64,000 bases of DNA from Colocasia esculenta (lineage: Eukaryota; Streptophyta; Magnoliopsida; Alismatales; Araceae): NCBI GenBank assembly GCA_014218235.1, contig CM024757.1:143481371-143545370 (forward strand). Reading direction: 5' to 3'. How positions within the stretch are numbered: position 1 is the stretch's first letter; the number at the start of each line of letters is the position of its first letter. Shown here piece after piece: positions 1 through 10,582 of the stretch. The notes under the pieces were generated by a model that was not told where the DNA came from, did no database searches, and was given only the letters and a program-made list of their open reading frames with translations. The translations under genes and the position numbers were made by a program.

Positions 1-929
1 TGATAGAAAAATTGAAAAGTTAATGTTGCAATAAACAAACAAGTAAGTTGCATTCCCCCCCCCCCCCCCAACTCACAACTAATCAGCAATACTGCCCTCT
101 ATGCAAAAAAATGTGTTATAGACTAACTAAATGAAATGACATTGACTGGCTTGCCAGTTTGTGTTGTATACAGTTCATTGCCAATTTAAATTTCTTCCTC
201 ACTTTCTTATGCATCTTATTTTATCTATATACATGGTTAGGCTTCTTTGTTTCACTAAAGCTATTAATAACCCTCTGACAATTTCTCTATTGGATTGCCA
301 TTTGACTATGTCATCCATTGAGGACTGCAATGAACGCCCTACATGATATCCCCAAAATCTGCCATGTAGGACATCTTTGGCTTGGCTTTGTACGCAATAT
401 AGGTTTGCATAGTTCCTGGTGGACAACAGATTTACATGCAGCTTATATGAGAGGGAAGAGGAGAGAGATATGATTGCAGATTCTTTAAATAATCGGAAGT
501 GACCACAAGCTTACTTACAGGTTGGAGAGGCTTATTCTGGGTTACTTACCAGAGAATACATGTCATAATATATAGCAAATCACTAAAATATAGACATCAC
601 GTACAATAAAGACCTGGGTTAAAATAAAACAATGGACCATAAAACATGTATCCTACAGAAAATTTCCAGCAAAAAATGTTCTCAGGCTTGATATATGCCC
701 AGAATTTCTAAGAGTGGTTAGTAGAACATGTAGCTCATACTTTTTACCTGGACCACTTGAGTACATGAACAAATGCAAATCAAACTAGTAAGCACAATGA
801 AAAGTTAAACACTTGGTACATTAAATATGATGTTTTTTCATTAAGACTCACTGGGCACCATCTGCAGGTTATTATCTACACGTACTTGATGATGTTTTCT
901 TTGTGTGCCAGCTTGATTTGGAGGAGGAT
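1..929. other. AT-rich sequence without a recognised gene
   Basis: No coding frame here resembles a family I know; the longest open stretches are under 80 codons. A homopolymer run of 15 C lies at 55-69. Because the CACTA terminus at 2479 has no partner end in view, this stretch may be interior sequence of that transposon or older host DNA that it carries. I see no promoter or RNA gene. Confidence 0.5.
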
Positions 930-949
930 TTACTAAGATTTTAGATGAT

Positions 950-1395
950 TTCTGGACGTGGCCATTCAATGATCATTCGGTGTTGGAGTCCGTAGATAAG
1001 CATGGAGATTGATAGCCTTCAATCTATACCCATCTGGGTTACTTTGCATGGACTCCCAATGTATTTATGGACTAGGCGCTTTATATAGACAAGTTGAGAA
1101 AACGCTTGTCCTGTGTTCTTGTTTCTTCATCTGGTGAAATACCAGATTATATTCACTTTAAAGATTATATTCTCTTCATCTGGAAGGCAAAGAGGTGTTC
1201 TTCCTGCTCATCATTCGGGCACCTCCGATGTACAATGCAAACAAGGTCTTATTATTCGCAAGGAATACCGTTCAAAACCAGTGCAAAAGGAATCACAAGC
1301 TAATGAGGTGGAAACAAATATCACAGCAAATAATTCATTTGTTGTTCTTTCTCAGCAACAAACCAATAAAAATAGTCATACTACGTGCCAAGAGA
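950..1395 (+). pseudogene. Relic of a plant L1-type LINE ORF1 (DUF4283 domain plus zinc knuckle)
   Basis: The frame starting near 969 reads, with one internal stop, through MEIDSLQSIPIWVTLHGLP and then MYLWT. This is the characteristic core of the DUF4283 RNA-binding domain found in ORF1 of plant L1 LINEs and in related domesticated proteins. About 50 codons further on, in a shifted frame, CSSCSSFGHLRC (near 1196-1231) resembles the zf-CCHC_4 knuckle that follows DUF4283. After it comes a hydrophilic stretch ending in NNSFVVLSQQQ, like the NxFxVL motif at the end of the ORF1 core. Stops and at least one frameshift show it is dead. No endonuclease or reverse transcriptase follows: GC-rich repeats begin at about 1400. 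Recognition is by eye; the domain order is the main support. Confidence 0.6.
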
Positions 1396-1399
1396 ACTT

Positions 1400-2270
1400 A
1401 CTGAGGACGAAAAGGGCAAGGGCCGAGGGAGTCCGGGCTGCTTGGAGAGGGCGAGCGGCGGATGTTCGGCCCACTCTTCCCCTTCCACTGGCGGGGCAAG
1501 GCGAGGGCGAGGGCGCCCGGCGTCAGAGAGAGGACGTGAGGCCGGCGATCCTCTGCCCGCTCTGCTTCTTCCCCGGGCAGGGCGGGGCGGGGCGGGACGA
1601 GGCGAGAGAGAGGCGAGCACGTCCGGCTGTCTGGGAGAGGGCGCGAGGCCGACATGGAGAGAGCGAGCGGCCTGCGGTCCTCTACCCACTCTGCTCTCTG
1701 CTTCTTCCGAGGGCGAGGCAGGACGAGGCGAGCGTGGGGCGAGGCGAGGGCGTCCGGGCTGCATTGGGGCACGAGGTCGGCAGGAGTGGACGCGCGGCGG
1801 CGATCTTCTGCCCCCGTCTGCTTCTTCCGCGGGCGAGGCGGGAAGAGGCGAGGGTGGGGCGAGGTGAGGGCGTCCGGGCTGTGTGGGGGTGCGAGGCCGG
1901 CGGGAGGGAGGGCGCGCGGCCGGTGGTCTTCTGCCCCCGTCTGCTTCTTCCGCGGGTGGGGCGGGACGACGCGAGGGGGGGCGCGAGGCCGGCGGGAGAG
2001 GGCGCGCCGCCGGCAGTCTTCTGCCCCCGTTTGCTTCTTCCGCGGACAGGGTGGAGCGGGGCGGGGCGGGGCGAGGCGAGGGCGTCCGCCTCCGGGCTGC
2101 GTGGGGGCGCGAGGCTGGCGGGAGAGGGTGCGCCGCCGGCGGTCTTCTGCCCCCGTTTTCTTCTTCCGCGGACAGGGTGGAGTGGGGCGGGGAGAGGCGA
2201 GGGCGGGGCGGTTATCGCCTGCTCTCCTCTTCGGTGGCGAGGGCGGGGCAAATTGGTGGGGTTCTGTGAA
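1400..2270. repeat. GC-rich minisatellite, imperfect units of about 90-126 bp
   Basis: Base composition changes abruptly from AT-rich to very GC-rich. A block built around CTTCTGCCCCCGT and CTTCTTCCGCGG recurs at 1805, 1928, 2018 and 2144 (spacings 123, 90 and 126 bp), with more diverged copies near 1550 and 1678. Between the anchors lie GGCGAGGCGAGGGCGTCCGG-like runs. Long open frames exist on both strands only because stop codons are rare in such sequence; the translations are Arg/Gly/Ala- or Pro-rich and match no domain. It lies next to the CACTA terminus and may be internal or captured sequence of that transposon. CpG density is very high. Confidence 0.7.
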
Positions 2271-2284
2271 TTAATGGCAGCTAT

Positions 2285-2479
2285 ATAAAATTAAAATATA
2301 ATTATTAAACCACGGTTAACATAAAAAATATAAATTGAATAATAAATTTTATATATTAAACCACGGTTAATGAGTTGTCCATTCGCAAATAAATAGTCGA
2401 CGGTTAAAACCATTGGCTTTATGTAGAACCGCCGACGGTTCTTCATGAGCGGTCGTCTATTCCATGATTTGTACTAGTG
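2285..2479. mobile_element. One terminus of a CACTA (En/Spm-type) DNA transposon
   Basis: Read from the right edge inwards, the minus strand begins CACTAGTACAAATCATGG (2462-2479), the standard start of plant CACTA terminal inverted repeats. Inside it are subterminal repeats: AACCACGGTTAA-like copies near 2311 and 2360, and CGACGGTT-like copies near 2400 and 2433. Such motifs are the usual transposase-binding sites of this superfamily. The sequence right of 2479 resumes exactly inside the LARD LTR (equivalent to 7814 in its sister LTR), so the element was inserted there; a 3-bp target duplication would be AAA (2480-2482). The other terminus is not visible and probably lies left of the window. 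No transposase frame is recognised. Confidence 0.8.
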
Positions 2480-3553
2480 AAAAGCCAATAACAAGTACAT
2501 TGAAATAAAAAGAAAAGAAATAGAGAGAACTAGAGAGAGAATAAGAGAAACGAGAGAAGAGAGAGAAGAGAGAAAAGAGAGAGAGGAGAGAGAGCGCAAG
2601 GAGAAAAGAGAGAGAAGAGAGAGGGGATAAAGAGGAGAGAGAGGATAGAGAAGAGAGAGAGAGAAGCGATAGAGAAGAGAGAGAAAAGAGAGATAGAAGA
2701 GAGAAACGCAAGGGAGAGAGGGGATAGAGGAGAGAGATAGAGAGAGAGCGGCGCGTGAGAGAGAGGAGAGAGAGCACGAGAAAGAGAGAGAGCACGCGAG
2801 AGAGAGAAAGAGAGAGAGGAGAGAGAGAGAGGACGCGGCGCGCCCTCACGTTGCATGCATGCAACGTGAGGGGGAGGCGGAGGTGGTGGCGCGCGGGGCA
2901 CGCGCGGCAGGCGCAGGGCTCCCGGGCGGCAGGCGCGGGGCGCGGCAGGGGGCTCGGGCTGGGGCGCACGGGCGCGGCAGGGGGCTCGGGCTGGGCGCGG
3001 GGCTGCTTCTGCGTTCCTAGAAGAGAGGCGGGAGAGAGGAAGAAAGAAAAAAGGGAGAAGAAGAGGAGGAGGAAAAGAGGAGAGGAAGAAGAAGGGGAAG
3101 AGAAAGAGGAGGAAAGGGGGTGCGCAGGAGAGAGGAGGGGCTGCGGTGGTGAGAAGGGGAGAGAGAAAGTGGGAAGAGAATCATGGAATGAGAGAGAGAG
3201 GGAGAGAGTTTATAAAGTGTTAGAGAAAAGAGAGGAAGGGGGGAGAGTTTAAAGGAAAGAGAGATTTTTGGAAAATAGGAGAGGAATTTTAAAAATGAGA
3301 AAGTGTTTTTGAAAAGAAAGAGAGAGAGGGAATATTTAAAAAAATAGAGTCTCTCATTATTCTCTCTTGGTCTAATCAAATTTATTGGCTCATTTGACAC
3401 TTCATTTCTTGGCCCATTAATCCTGCAAATACAACACAGTAGAGATTTAATCAATTATCATTTTTGTAATAAAGTGACAATGAATTTGTGTAAAATTAAG
3501 GACCATAAGATAATAAAATAACATGATTATCATTAATAACATCACCATTATCA
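2480..3553 (-). repeat. LARD 3' LTR, truncated by the CACTA insertion
   Basis: Matches 7814-8911 almost base for base; the first 320 bp (equivalent of 7494-7813) are cut off by the CACTA terminus. On the minus strand it starts TGATAATGG at 3553, as an LTR should. Much of it (about 2520-2835 and 3030-3350) is nearly pure purine, dominated by GAGA, with a very GC-rich spacer (2830-3010). A TATA-like TTTATAAA lies on the minus strand at about 3208-3218. Low-complexity frames in it (Ser/Leu-rich or Arg/Glu-rich) are not genes. Confidence 0.85.
2843..2872. promoter_or_regulatory. Perfect 30-bp palindrome with two ACGT cores around an RY repeat
   Basis: Each arm reads CCCTCACGTTGCATG; the centre is GCATGCATGC. 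It sits at the edge of the GA-rich tract and recurs unchanged in the other LTR at 8195-8224. CATGCATG is the RY element recognised by plant B3 factors of the ABI3/FUS3/LEC2 group, and CACGTT/AACGTG are ACGT cores recognised by bZIP factors. The symmetry is seen directly; a regulatory role is inferred. Confidence 0.6.
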
Positions 3554-3563
3554 CACCCCCAAC
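3554..3563 (-). other. LARD polypurine tract
   Basis: Minus strand GTTGGGGGTG directly abuts the TG start of the 3' LTR. It is preceded on that strand by GGGACTAGCAATGAGTAA, a context typical of Athila/Tat elements. It would prime plus-strand DNA synthesis during reverse transcription. Confidence 0.75.
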
Positions 3564-4559
3564 TTACTCATTGCTAGTCCCTTAGCAATGCACATAAGTA
3601 AATAATTGGGACAAACAAGAGTTCAAAACATCATACTTCATGACAAGACAGTAAGAATGAGAATGCTTGGTCATAAGTATTTCAAGTTCCAATCGAGAGT
3701 GTTAAAGGCAAATATGTCAGTTCATGTCATTAGACAGTTCCTCAAGATACACATAAAATTTCATGACTTTTGTATAATGTTTGAGCATTAATAAGAGGGT
3801 GCATGGGCTTTTTACTTATCACTCATGGATGGTATCAACTCTACACTCCTTAAATTCGATCCTCGAATTACAGGTAGCTTTCACTCTGCCTAATTCTTTT
3901 TTTCATGCTCTTTTTTTTTTTCATTTACATGGTGCTGCACTTCCTTCACCGTTTGACGCGAGCCTCAACTCTTACCTTAGGAGCCACAGGCCCGGTTACT
4001 AAGATCAGGGACATTTCCATGTTCTTTTTTTTTCACTACTACACACATTTTCACATTTATTGTAGGCAGGTAGCTTTTTCCCCACGATTGGTCATCAATA
4101 GGAATGTAGAATATCAATCAATCAACCTGAATGTTCGGTAAAACTCTCATCATCCATTTGAATAGCTCAAAATAATACTTTACTGTGTTGATGAAATTTA
4201 AATGTATTTTGAGGAAGATGTAAAAAATAACTAGTTAACTCACCCTTCAACTCACTACCTTCACAAGTACACAATATGAGTCAAGCTAGAAGCAAAACAA
4301 AAATTCTTGCATGAAATATGAAGTATGAAGCACAATGTTAGGGACACAAATTTGAAATACAATTTGTCTCTCCCCCCAACTTAAATGACATTGTCCTCAA
4401 TGGCATAAAAGTAATGACAATAGAATAAAGCCAATGTAAGTTAAGAAAGGAGAGATGCAACCTGATGATCACATGCGGGTGGTTGCACACTAGCTTTATC
4501 AAAGGATAGTGGCCAACAAACACCTAAGACACAAAATAAAAACGAAATCAATAGAAATC
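3564..4559. other. LARD interior, 3' part, non-coding
   Basis: AT-rich with pyrimidine runs near 3895-3925 and 4025-4035. Short frames only, none recognised. On the minus strand near 4365-4395 lies GAGGACAATG followed by TTAAGTTGGGGGGAGAG, a second G-rich tract of the kind found downstream of the coding part in Athila-like elements; it could act as an additional plus-strand primer. Confidence 0.5.
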
Positions 4560-4700
4560 AATTTTCCTAAAAATATTGGGTTGCCTCCCAACAAGCGCTA
4601 AGTTTAATGTCTTCAGCCAGACACATGGGGGTAACAGGGTCACGTAACACCCCCAATCAATTGACGCCAAATTTTTTCTTTGTAAGGCATCACCAGCCAT
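4560..4700 (-). other. Conserved Athila/Tat-type non-coding block
   Basis: Minus strand contains GCGCTTGTTGGGAGGCAACC just after a GACATTAAACTTA stretch. This GGGAGGCAACCCAA block with its upstream 'GAC-TTAAA' context recurs in plant Athila/LARD elements, which supports the family assignment. Its function is not known to me. Confidence 0.6.
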
Positions 4701-6398
4701 GGTGGGTCAAGTGTTCCAAATGTACTTAGCAGATAAGTAAAGGATAAAGAAATTGAGGCACTCAAGATCATATCTTCAATTAAGAAATTTTCATTTGCAC
4801 ACTTAAGATCTTTATATGTGTTGAACACATCAATGCGGACTTTATTATTTTCTCCATTTTCACCCACAACTTCCATTTTCAGATCCTCTTTCATGATGTT
4901 CAGGTCAATTGAGTTGAATGCTCAGTGGATTGTTTAAACTCCACAGGCTGACTTGTGTCAAAAATAGTAGCATGATCTGGAATGAAATGGATATGACTTT
5001 CAACACAAGGATGCTTAAAAGCTTCAAGTGTAGTTGACCAACCAGCTAGTGATAGCATGTCCGTGAACATGTTGGATTTGCTAAGGTTAGGGTGAGGTAG
5101 GAATTCTATGTCTTTCTCAACATCAAGAGAGACCCAGTCAATGTGGACTTTAGGCAGAATTGCTAATTCATCTGTTACCCAATAAGAATGATTGATGATT
5201 ACACCCAGCTCTTTCTCCACACTCACTTCTTCTTTGTCACCCACTTGAAATAATGTCACATCAAACTTGGGCCCAACATCTGGTTGACACTCTTTCTCTT
5301 CTCCCCCCAACTTGAATTCAACTAATTCACTAGAGCTTTCCTCAAGTATGACATTATGGATAGAGTCTTTTGATGGTCAGTTTCAAGTTGGGCCAAGATA
5401 ATGGATGATTTTCAGTGGCACCCATCTCCTCTTGATTTGACCCATTAATATTATTTCTCAATTTCCAAGTGGGTATGTCCACAATTATGTTGGACTGAGA
5501 AGTTGTGGATGGAATTCGAGAGTCAAATTGTTGGTCACAATCAAGATAATGATGTTCATGATTGTCAATGGGTTGGCAAAGTGACTGGCTATCTTGCCTC
5601 CTTCTGATTTCCATCAGTTGAGTAATCAGGAGGTCAGTTTTGACAAAAGATTTTTCCAATTCTTGTTGTTGGTGGGCGAAGGTTTGCTCAAAGACTTTTT
5701 GAGCATTACAAAGCTTTTGTATAGATTGCCCAAATTGACAATCAAAAAGGCCTGATTGTGGGGGAGAAGTATAAGTAGAATGTGGATTTGCATGTTGTCC
5801 CCCATCATGGCCTTGATCATGAATATTATTTTGAAATTGGACCCACGGATGAAAGTTGTTGTTAGGAGGACTTTGGGCTTGGGCTAGAATAGGTTGATCT
5901 CTAAGTGTTAAATGTGGCATTACATCTCCAAGTGTTTGGAAGGGTGTGCCTTCAGGAGCATTTGTTAAGCACACCGGCAGATCAATGCCAAAAAAATTTT
6001 GATCGAACCAGGATATGATTTCAGCACCTAGAAAGGGTCCTTGATTTTCCTTGAGGATCTTGATAAAGTAAACTCAAATTTTCAGGGGAGACACCTTGGT
6101 CAACTTTTGAGTAAGGAGTGGGTGTGGATAACACTTGAAAGGTTTGGGTCTGTTCTTGGGTTGAGGGAGGTGATGAGATGTAAAGTGGGTCAACATATTT
6201 CCTCCACCATGAATCATACATGTGATCTTTAATTGGGTGACTATGAATCAGATGGGCTTGAGTCCATTTGGAGCCATTGGACTGGTAAGTAGAGGTTGAT
6301 GGATAAAGTGGGTGAGGTTGAGAGTGCATACCATAGTGGGCTGATCCAATTTGTCCAATTGAAGTGCCAATTTCATAACCATGATTGTCAACCCACAT
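4640..6398 (-). pseudogene. Gag-like remnant frames of the LARD
   Basis: Four minus-strand frames lie in a row: 6021-6398 (125 codons, beginning MWVDNHGYE), 5354-5974 (206 codons), 4900-5310 (136 codons) and 4640-4894 (84 codons, ending WRQLIGGVT). The first two are rich in Gln, Pro, Ser and His, and the second has a heptad-like stretch around QKVFEQTFAHQQQELEKSF, compatible with the linker region of a degraded Athila-type gag. I see no zinc knuckle and no aspartic-protease motif. The breaks between frames look like stops and frameshifts. The frames lie between the 5' leader and the conserved 3' block, where gag-pol would be in an autonomous relative. Assignment to gag is by position and composition only. 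Confidence 0.45.
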
Positions 6399-7470
6399 AA
6401 ATCTCTTTTTTTGTTTTTTTTAATTTTTTTTTGTTGTTTTGAAATATCTAATTTGTATTTTCAAATAAGTTAGCAAACAATTAATCCTATGACACCTATG
6501 GTTCCCTAGGACATAAACATTTGATTTCTCACTAATCAACTGAGACCTAACTCAAATCCACTCTCAAGCTCGTTAACTGGCAGGTAAGAGGTGGGAAAGT
6601 GGAAGGTTCCCCTGCTCTCACAGGGACCTAATTAAGTAACCACTTGTCCACTTAGGCGTTTGCCAATAAACCTCTAGCCTTAGACACCAGTCTCCAAACT
6701 GATAGTGGGCTCAAGTGAGCCTAAGTCTCAAAGCGAACCCTAGGTCAAGTTTCTACTTTCTTTTATGGGCTTGGGAATGCAAAAGATGCAGGAAGTTGTG
6801 GTTGTGGGCTAAGGAAGGGTGATCAAATCCCCACCTTATCTTGTTAAGGAAACTGCCCTTAAAATATTTTAGAAATGATGTGCACACCACAAAATCAAGC
6901 AAGGGGTTCTATGCAAGCATGGCAATGCATGATCATGCTTTTTAGAAGTTGAGATTCTCACCTGCCTCCCGCAATCTTCAACAAGAAAGGAAACTTTTCA
7001 AAAGAAAAATTACCTAAAGATGGAAATCTAAATGATGCATGTCCTAAAGATGGAAAGTTTCTAATCTTGACATGACATCTTTTATTGGATTCAAGTGATT
7101 GATTTTTTTATTTTTTAAATAATTATCTAAACATGGCAACTAAGAAAAGGAAACTAAATCAAGAGGGTTTTAATGGTACTTACCTCCAACATAATCCCTC
7201 GTTCTTTTGGAAATGAAAACAAATGGAAAGAGGGAGTGAAGGAAACTCACCTCACTTACCCCTCTTTTTTTTTCTGCAGTTTTCGGATTTTTCTTTCCAA
7301 AGCAGAACTTTTTAACTACAGATTCGGCTTTCAGCGACAGTTTTCTGACAGATTCTTCAATTTTGCAATTTTCAGATTTTTTACTTTTATTTGATACCTA
7401 CAAAAAGAAAGAAAATGTTAGCATGAATATATACAAATAACACCAATATTATCAAAACTAAAATTCTAAT
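6399..7470. other. LARD 5' leader, non-coding
   Basis: Between the first gag-like frame and the primer-binding site. Contains a T-rich run near 6405-6435 (an A-tract on the sense strand) and a T/C-rich run near 7260-7275. No gene recognised. Such long untranslated leaders are usual for LARDs. Confidence 0.5.
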
Positions 7471-7488
7471 TCCCCGGCAACGACGCCA
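7471..7488 (-). other. Primer-binding site complementary to tRNA-Asp
   Basis: Minus strand TGGCGTCGTTGCCGGGGA, five bases inside the 5' LTR. It pairs with the 3' end of plant tRNA-Asp (GTC) with a single mismatch. tRNA-Asp priming is typical of Athila-type elements. Confidence 0.85.
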
Positions 7489-7493
7489 AAAAT

Positions 7494-8911
7494 TGATAGC
7501 CCACAAATGCGTCGTTAAACACGTGACTAACAATATCAAAATTATCGGCTTACACTAACGATTTTAACAATAGTTAAGTGGTGAGAGCCGAGTCGAATCC
7601 ATGGGGAACTAGATTTTAGAGTTGAAAATATTGGGTTTTTAGTTAGGAAAATAACATGGTGATATTTATACTAAGTTGCGTTAAATAAATCTAAGCTACG
7701 TAAATAAATAGATAGGGAAAGATAAAGAGTGAATGGGAGAACACGGGGCAATAATTAAAACTATAATCTATTAAACAACAAAAGATGTTTAACACAAAGA
7801 TTTTATTCTAATCAAAAGCCAGTAACAAGTACATTGAAATAAAGAGAAAAGAAATAGAGAGAACTAGAGAGAGAACAAGAGAAACGAGAGAAGAGAGAGA
7901 AGAGAGAAAAGAGAGAGAGGAAGAGAGAGCGCAGGGAGAAAAGAGAGAGAAGAAGAGGGGGATAAAGAGGAGTGAGAGGATAGAGAAGAGAGAGAGAGAA
8001 GCGATAGAGAAGAGAGAGAAAAGAGAGAGAGAAGAGAGAAACGCAAGGGAGAGAGGGGATAGAGGAGAGAGAAGAGAGAGGAGCGGCGCGTGAGAGAGAG
8101 GAGAGAGAAAGCAAGAGGAGAGAGAGAGCACGAGAAAGAGAGAGAGCACGCGACAGAGAGAAAGAGAGAGAGGAGAGAGAGAGGGCGTGGCGCGCCCTCA
8201 CGTTGCATGCATGCAACGTGAGGGGGAGGCGGAGGCGGTGGCGCGCGGGCACGCACGGCAGGCGCAGGGCTTCCGGGCGGCAGGCGCGGGGCGCGGCAGG
8301 GGGCTCGGGCTGGGCGCGCACGGGCGCGGCAGGGGGCTCGGGTTGGGCGCGCGGGGCTGCTTCTACGTTCCTAGAAGAGAGGCCGGGAGAGAGGAAGAAG
8401 ACAGAAAAAAGGAGAGAAGAAGAGGAGGAAGAAGAGGAGAGGAAGAAGAAGGGGAAGAGAAAGAGGAGGAAAGGGGGTGCGCAGGAGAGAGGAGGGGCTG
8501 CGGTGGTGAGAAGGGGAGAGAGAAAGTGGGAAGAGAATCATGGAATGAGAGAGAGGGAGAGAGAGTTTTATAAAGTGTTAGAGAAAAGAGAGGAAGGGGG
8601 GAGAGTTTAAAGGAAAGAGAGATTTTTGGAAAATAGGAGAGAGATTTTAAAAATGAGAAAGTGTTTTTGAAAAGAAAGAGAGAGAGGGAATATTTAAAAA
8701 AATAGAGTCTCTCATTATTCTCTCTTAGTCTAATCAAATTTATTGGCCCATTTGACACTTCATTTCTTGGCCCATTAATCCTGTAAATACAACACAGTAG
8801 AGATTTAATCAATTATCATTTTTGTAATAAAGTGACAATGAATTTGTTTTAAATTAAGGACCATAAGATAATAAAATAACATGATTATCATTAATAACAT
8901 CACCATTATCA
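7494..8911 (-). repeat. LARD 5' LTR (1418 bp), complete
   Basis: On the minus strand it runs from TGATAATGG (8911) to GGGCTATCA (7494). Long GAGA-type purine tracts (about 7850-8185 and 8380-8700) flank a GC-rich core holding a perfect palindrome. A TATA-like TTTATAAAAC on the minus strand near 8565-8578 is a plausible promoter, which would start transcription to its left. Ser/Leu-rich and Arg/Glu-rich open frames across the purine tracts are composition artefacts. Confidence 0.9.
8195..8224. promoter_or_regulatory. Second copy of the 30-bp ACGT/RY palindrome
   Basis: Identical to 2843-2872. Keeping perfect symmetry in both LTRs, while neighbouring bases differ by several substitutions and indels, is what draws attention. 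Function inferred only. Confidence 0.6.
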
Positions 8912-10303
8912 CTACACACTTGCACATCTAGGTAGCCCTTTCTTGGGAAATTGGAAGCTCTCTACCGGTCATCCCGAATCGGTAGACTAGCGACCTTTTC
9001 TCTAAGGCCTCCGTAAATCTCCTCTGACCATGGATTCTCATATGACCGACGAGTTGGTTGTACCATTGAAGTTCCCTGGAGATAGCGTGCACTTCCTCTC
9101 TCATCTTGTTCTCGTGAGTGTGATTTAAAATCTAGACCAAAGCCGTTAATGTAAAGATTGAATTAAAGTATAAATCGTGTCGTTATGCTGCCAAATTTAT
9201 CTTTTGACCATTGTTATCATGAAATCATATTCAATTACTTATTACTTGTTCTCATCATCATCATGAACATGACATTACACATGCTTACTTATTGAAACTC
9301 TCATTGGCCATTATTAATGACTGCGGGTAACTACATTTAAAATTTAAGTGAGATGTTGACCGGGCACGGTGAGTGTCCAAGGGCTCCAGTCTAGCCCAAT
9401 GACGGAGAGTCATAAATATACTGTTAACCATAGGGTATAATGATTACTGACATTGCATCTGCGCTGGGAGTCGTGCGTGCGTGTTGAATGATAGATATAA
9501 TAACCACATACACGTGTCCTAGTGTACATTCTTGATGGATCTTTTCTTGGTGTACATTAGTGTCTACGTGCCTGATTAGTGTTACATGATCGTGCTCGTG
9601 CGTGCTTGCTTGCTTGCGTGATATGGCCATCCTGCATTTAATGCAATTAGCGATATCTTGAGTTCTTGACATCAAGTGAAATCTTGCGTGCTTGTACAAA
9701 GTGAAATATTGCTAGTTTTATCTTGTTATGTCCTTCTAGATCTTGTTCTATCATGATCACTCTATCTAGCTTGTTCATGTATCATGTTTTAATGCACTTT
9801 ATTCGTACATGCATATCATGACATTCATCGTGCTTACCTAGTTCTAAATTTCTAATCACTTATATCATTGCCCGCACATTGAGATATAAATCTACTGGGC
9901 TAGTTTGCTCATCCCCTACTTTTACCCAATCTAGGTGACTATGATGTTCAAGACGAGGAGCAAGTCGAGGATGGGAATGCGTCCAAGTGATGAGCATTCC
10001 AAATATGAGTCTATCTATAGTTAGTTTATTTTGAGTGTTAGAACAATGTATTAGGAAGTAAGGTATTATGTACTTTTCTTTTTATTGAGTCTTAGTCCTG
10101 TATTAGTTCTTTTGAGACAAATATGAGATTTGAATACAATTTTCATTGAGTTCAATATTTGGGCCCTATGATGATGTGGTGTTGTTATACACTTAATGCG
10201 TGCTAGCTAGAGGCTTATTTGCCGACTGTTCACATCTCGAGATATTGTCTCGAATTATATTCCGCATAATTTATATCCGCTGCGTAACTCTCAGGACGTG
10301 ACA
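8912..10303 (+). repeat. 3' portion of a gypsy LTR, family C (copy C1)
   Basis: Collinear with 27976-29362 of the complete C2 LTR and ending in the same GTGACA. Its left part was displaced by the LARD, which inserted at 8911/8912. It keeps the family hairpin TGGGC...GCTCA (9896-9911) and, shortly after, CTAG|GTGACT (cut at 9934/9935), a weaker form of the donor-like site shared by the gypsy LTRs here. It interrupts the family-B LTR remnant that follows, so it is younger than that LTR. Right flank TACGT (10304-10308) should be its target duplication. Confidence 0.8.
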
Positions 10304-10582
10304 TACGTCACCCTCGGGGTATGCCCCTAAGGGACTTGTTATCCCCCTATCTTTTACTTATACTAGTTGTGTGTTGGGACTGTACCTAGAGCGATACACA
10401 GCGGTCTCGCTCTCTTTTCTGCTTCTGCGTGTGTGCTCCTAGTTAGAAGTTGACGTTTACATCCTTTACATATTCTGTTGGACTCATAACATAGCCCTTT
10501 CGGGTCTCCAGATCTGTGTGCGGCGACCACGAAAATCGGGTCCTCGGCGTGGGCCGAGGGTCGGGTTCTCGGGGTCGTTACA
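10304..10582 (+). repeat. 3' end of a gypsy LTR, family B (copy B1)
   Basis: Resembles the last 280 bp of the element B LTRs (39808-40086 and 47422-47701): TCACCCTCGGGGTATGCCCC, then a Cys-free GC-rich tail ending GTTACA. It is inserted in the envelope-like gene of S'; the reading resumes at 10583, at the position equivalent to 48717 in the other copy. TTGAA (10583-10587) is the expected target duplication. The rest of this LTR lies left of C1 and outside the window. Confidence 0.8.

Larger units (their letters stand above)
2480..8911 (-). mobile_element. Athila/Tat-related large retrotransposon derivative (LARD), minus strand
   Basis: Two long direct repeats (2480-3553 and 7494-8911) bracket a 3.9-kb interior. 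Beside the right repeat, on the minus strand, is an 18-nt primer-binding site complementary, with one mismatch, to the 3' end of tRNA-Asp, as in Athila/Tat elements. Beside the left repeat is a minus-strand purine tract, GTTGGGGGTG. So the element reads right to left: the right repeat is the 5' LTR and the left one the 3' LTR. The interior holds only short gag-like frames and the conserved non-coding block near 4560-4700, with no protease, reverse transcriptase or integrase. It is therefore non-autonomous. Right flank CTACA (8912-8916) should be its target duplication; the left partner is outside the window. Confidence 0.85.

Noticed and set aside
1372..1400. CATACTACGTGCC as the second terminus of the CACTA element
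   Set aside because: Does not match the CACTAGTACAAATC terminus beyond a few bases, and the LINE relic reads across it.
1113..2288. A 391-codon open frame and several 120-200-codon frames on both strands
   Set aside because: They coincide with the GC-rich minisatellite, where stops are rare by composition. All six frames are open in parts and no domain is visible.
7808..8812. Ser/Leu-rich minus-strand frames and Arg/Glu-rich plus-strand frames, also at 2457-3454
   Set aside because: Translations of GA/TC low-complexity DNA within the LARD LTRs, present in both copies and in overlapping frames.
9424..9699. A 91-codon minus-strand frame with a partner at 28552-28746
   Set aside because: Located in family-C LTR sequence; the two copies differ by frame-breaking indels.
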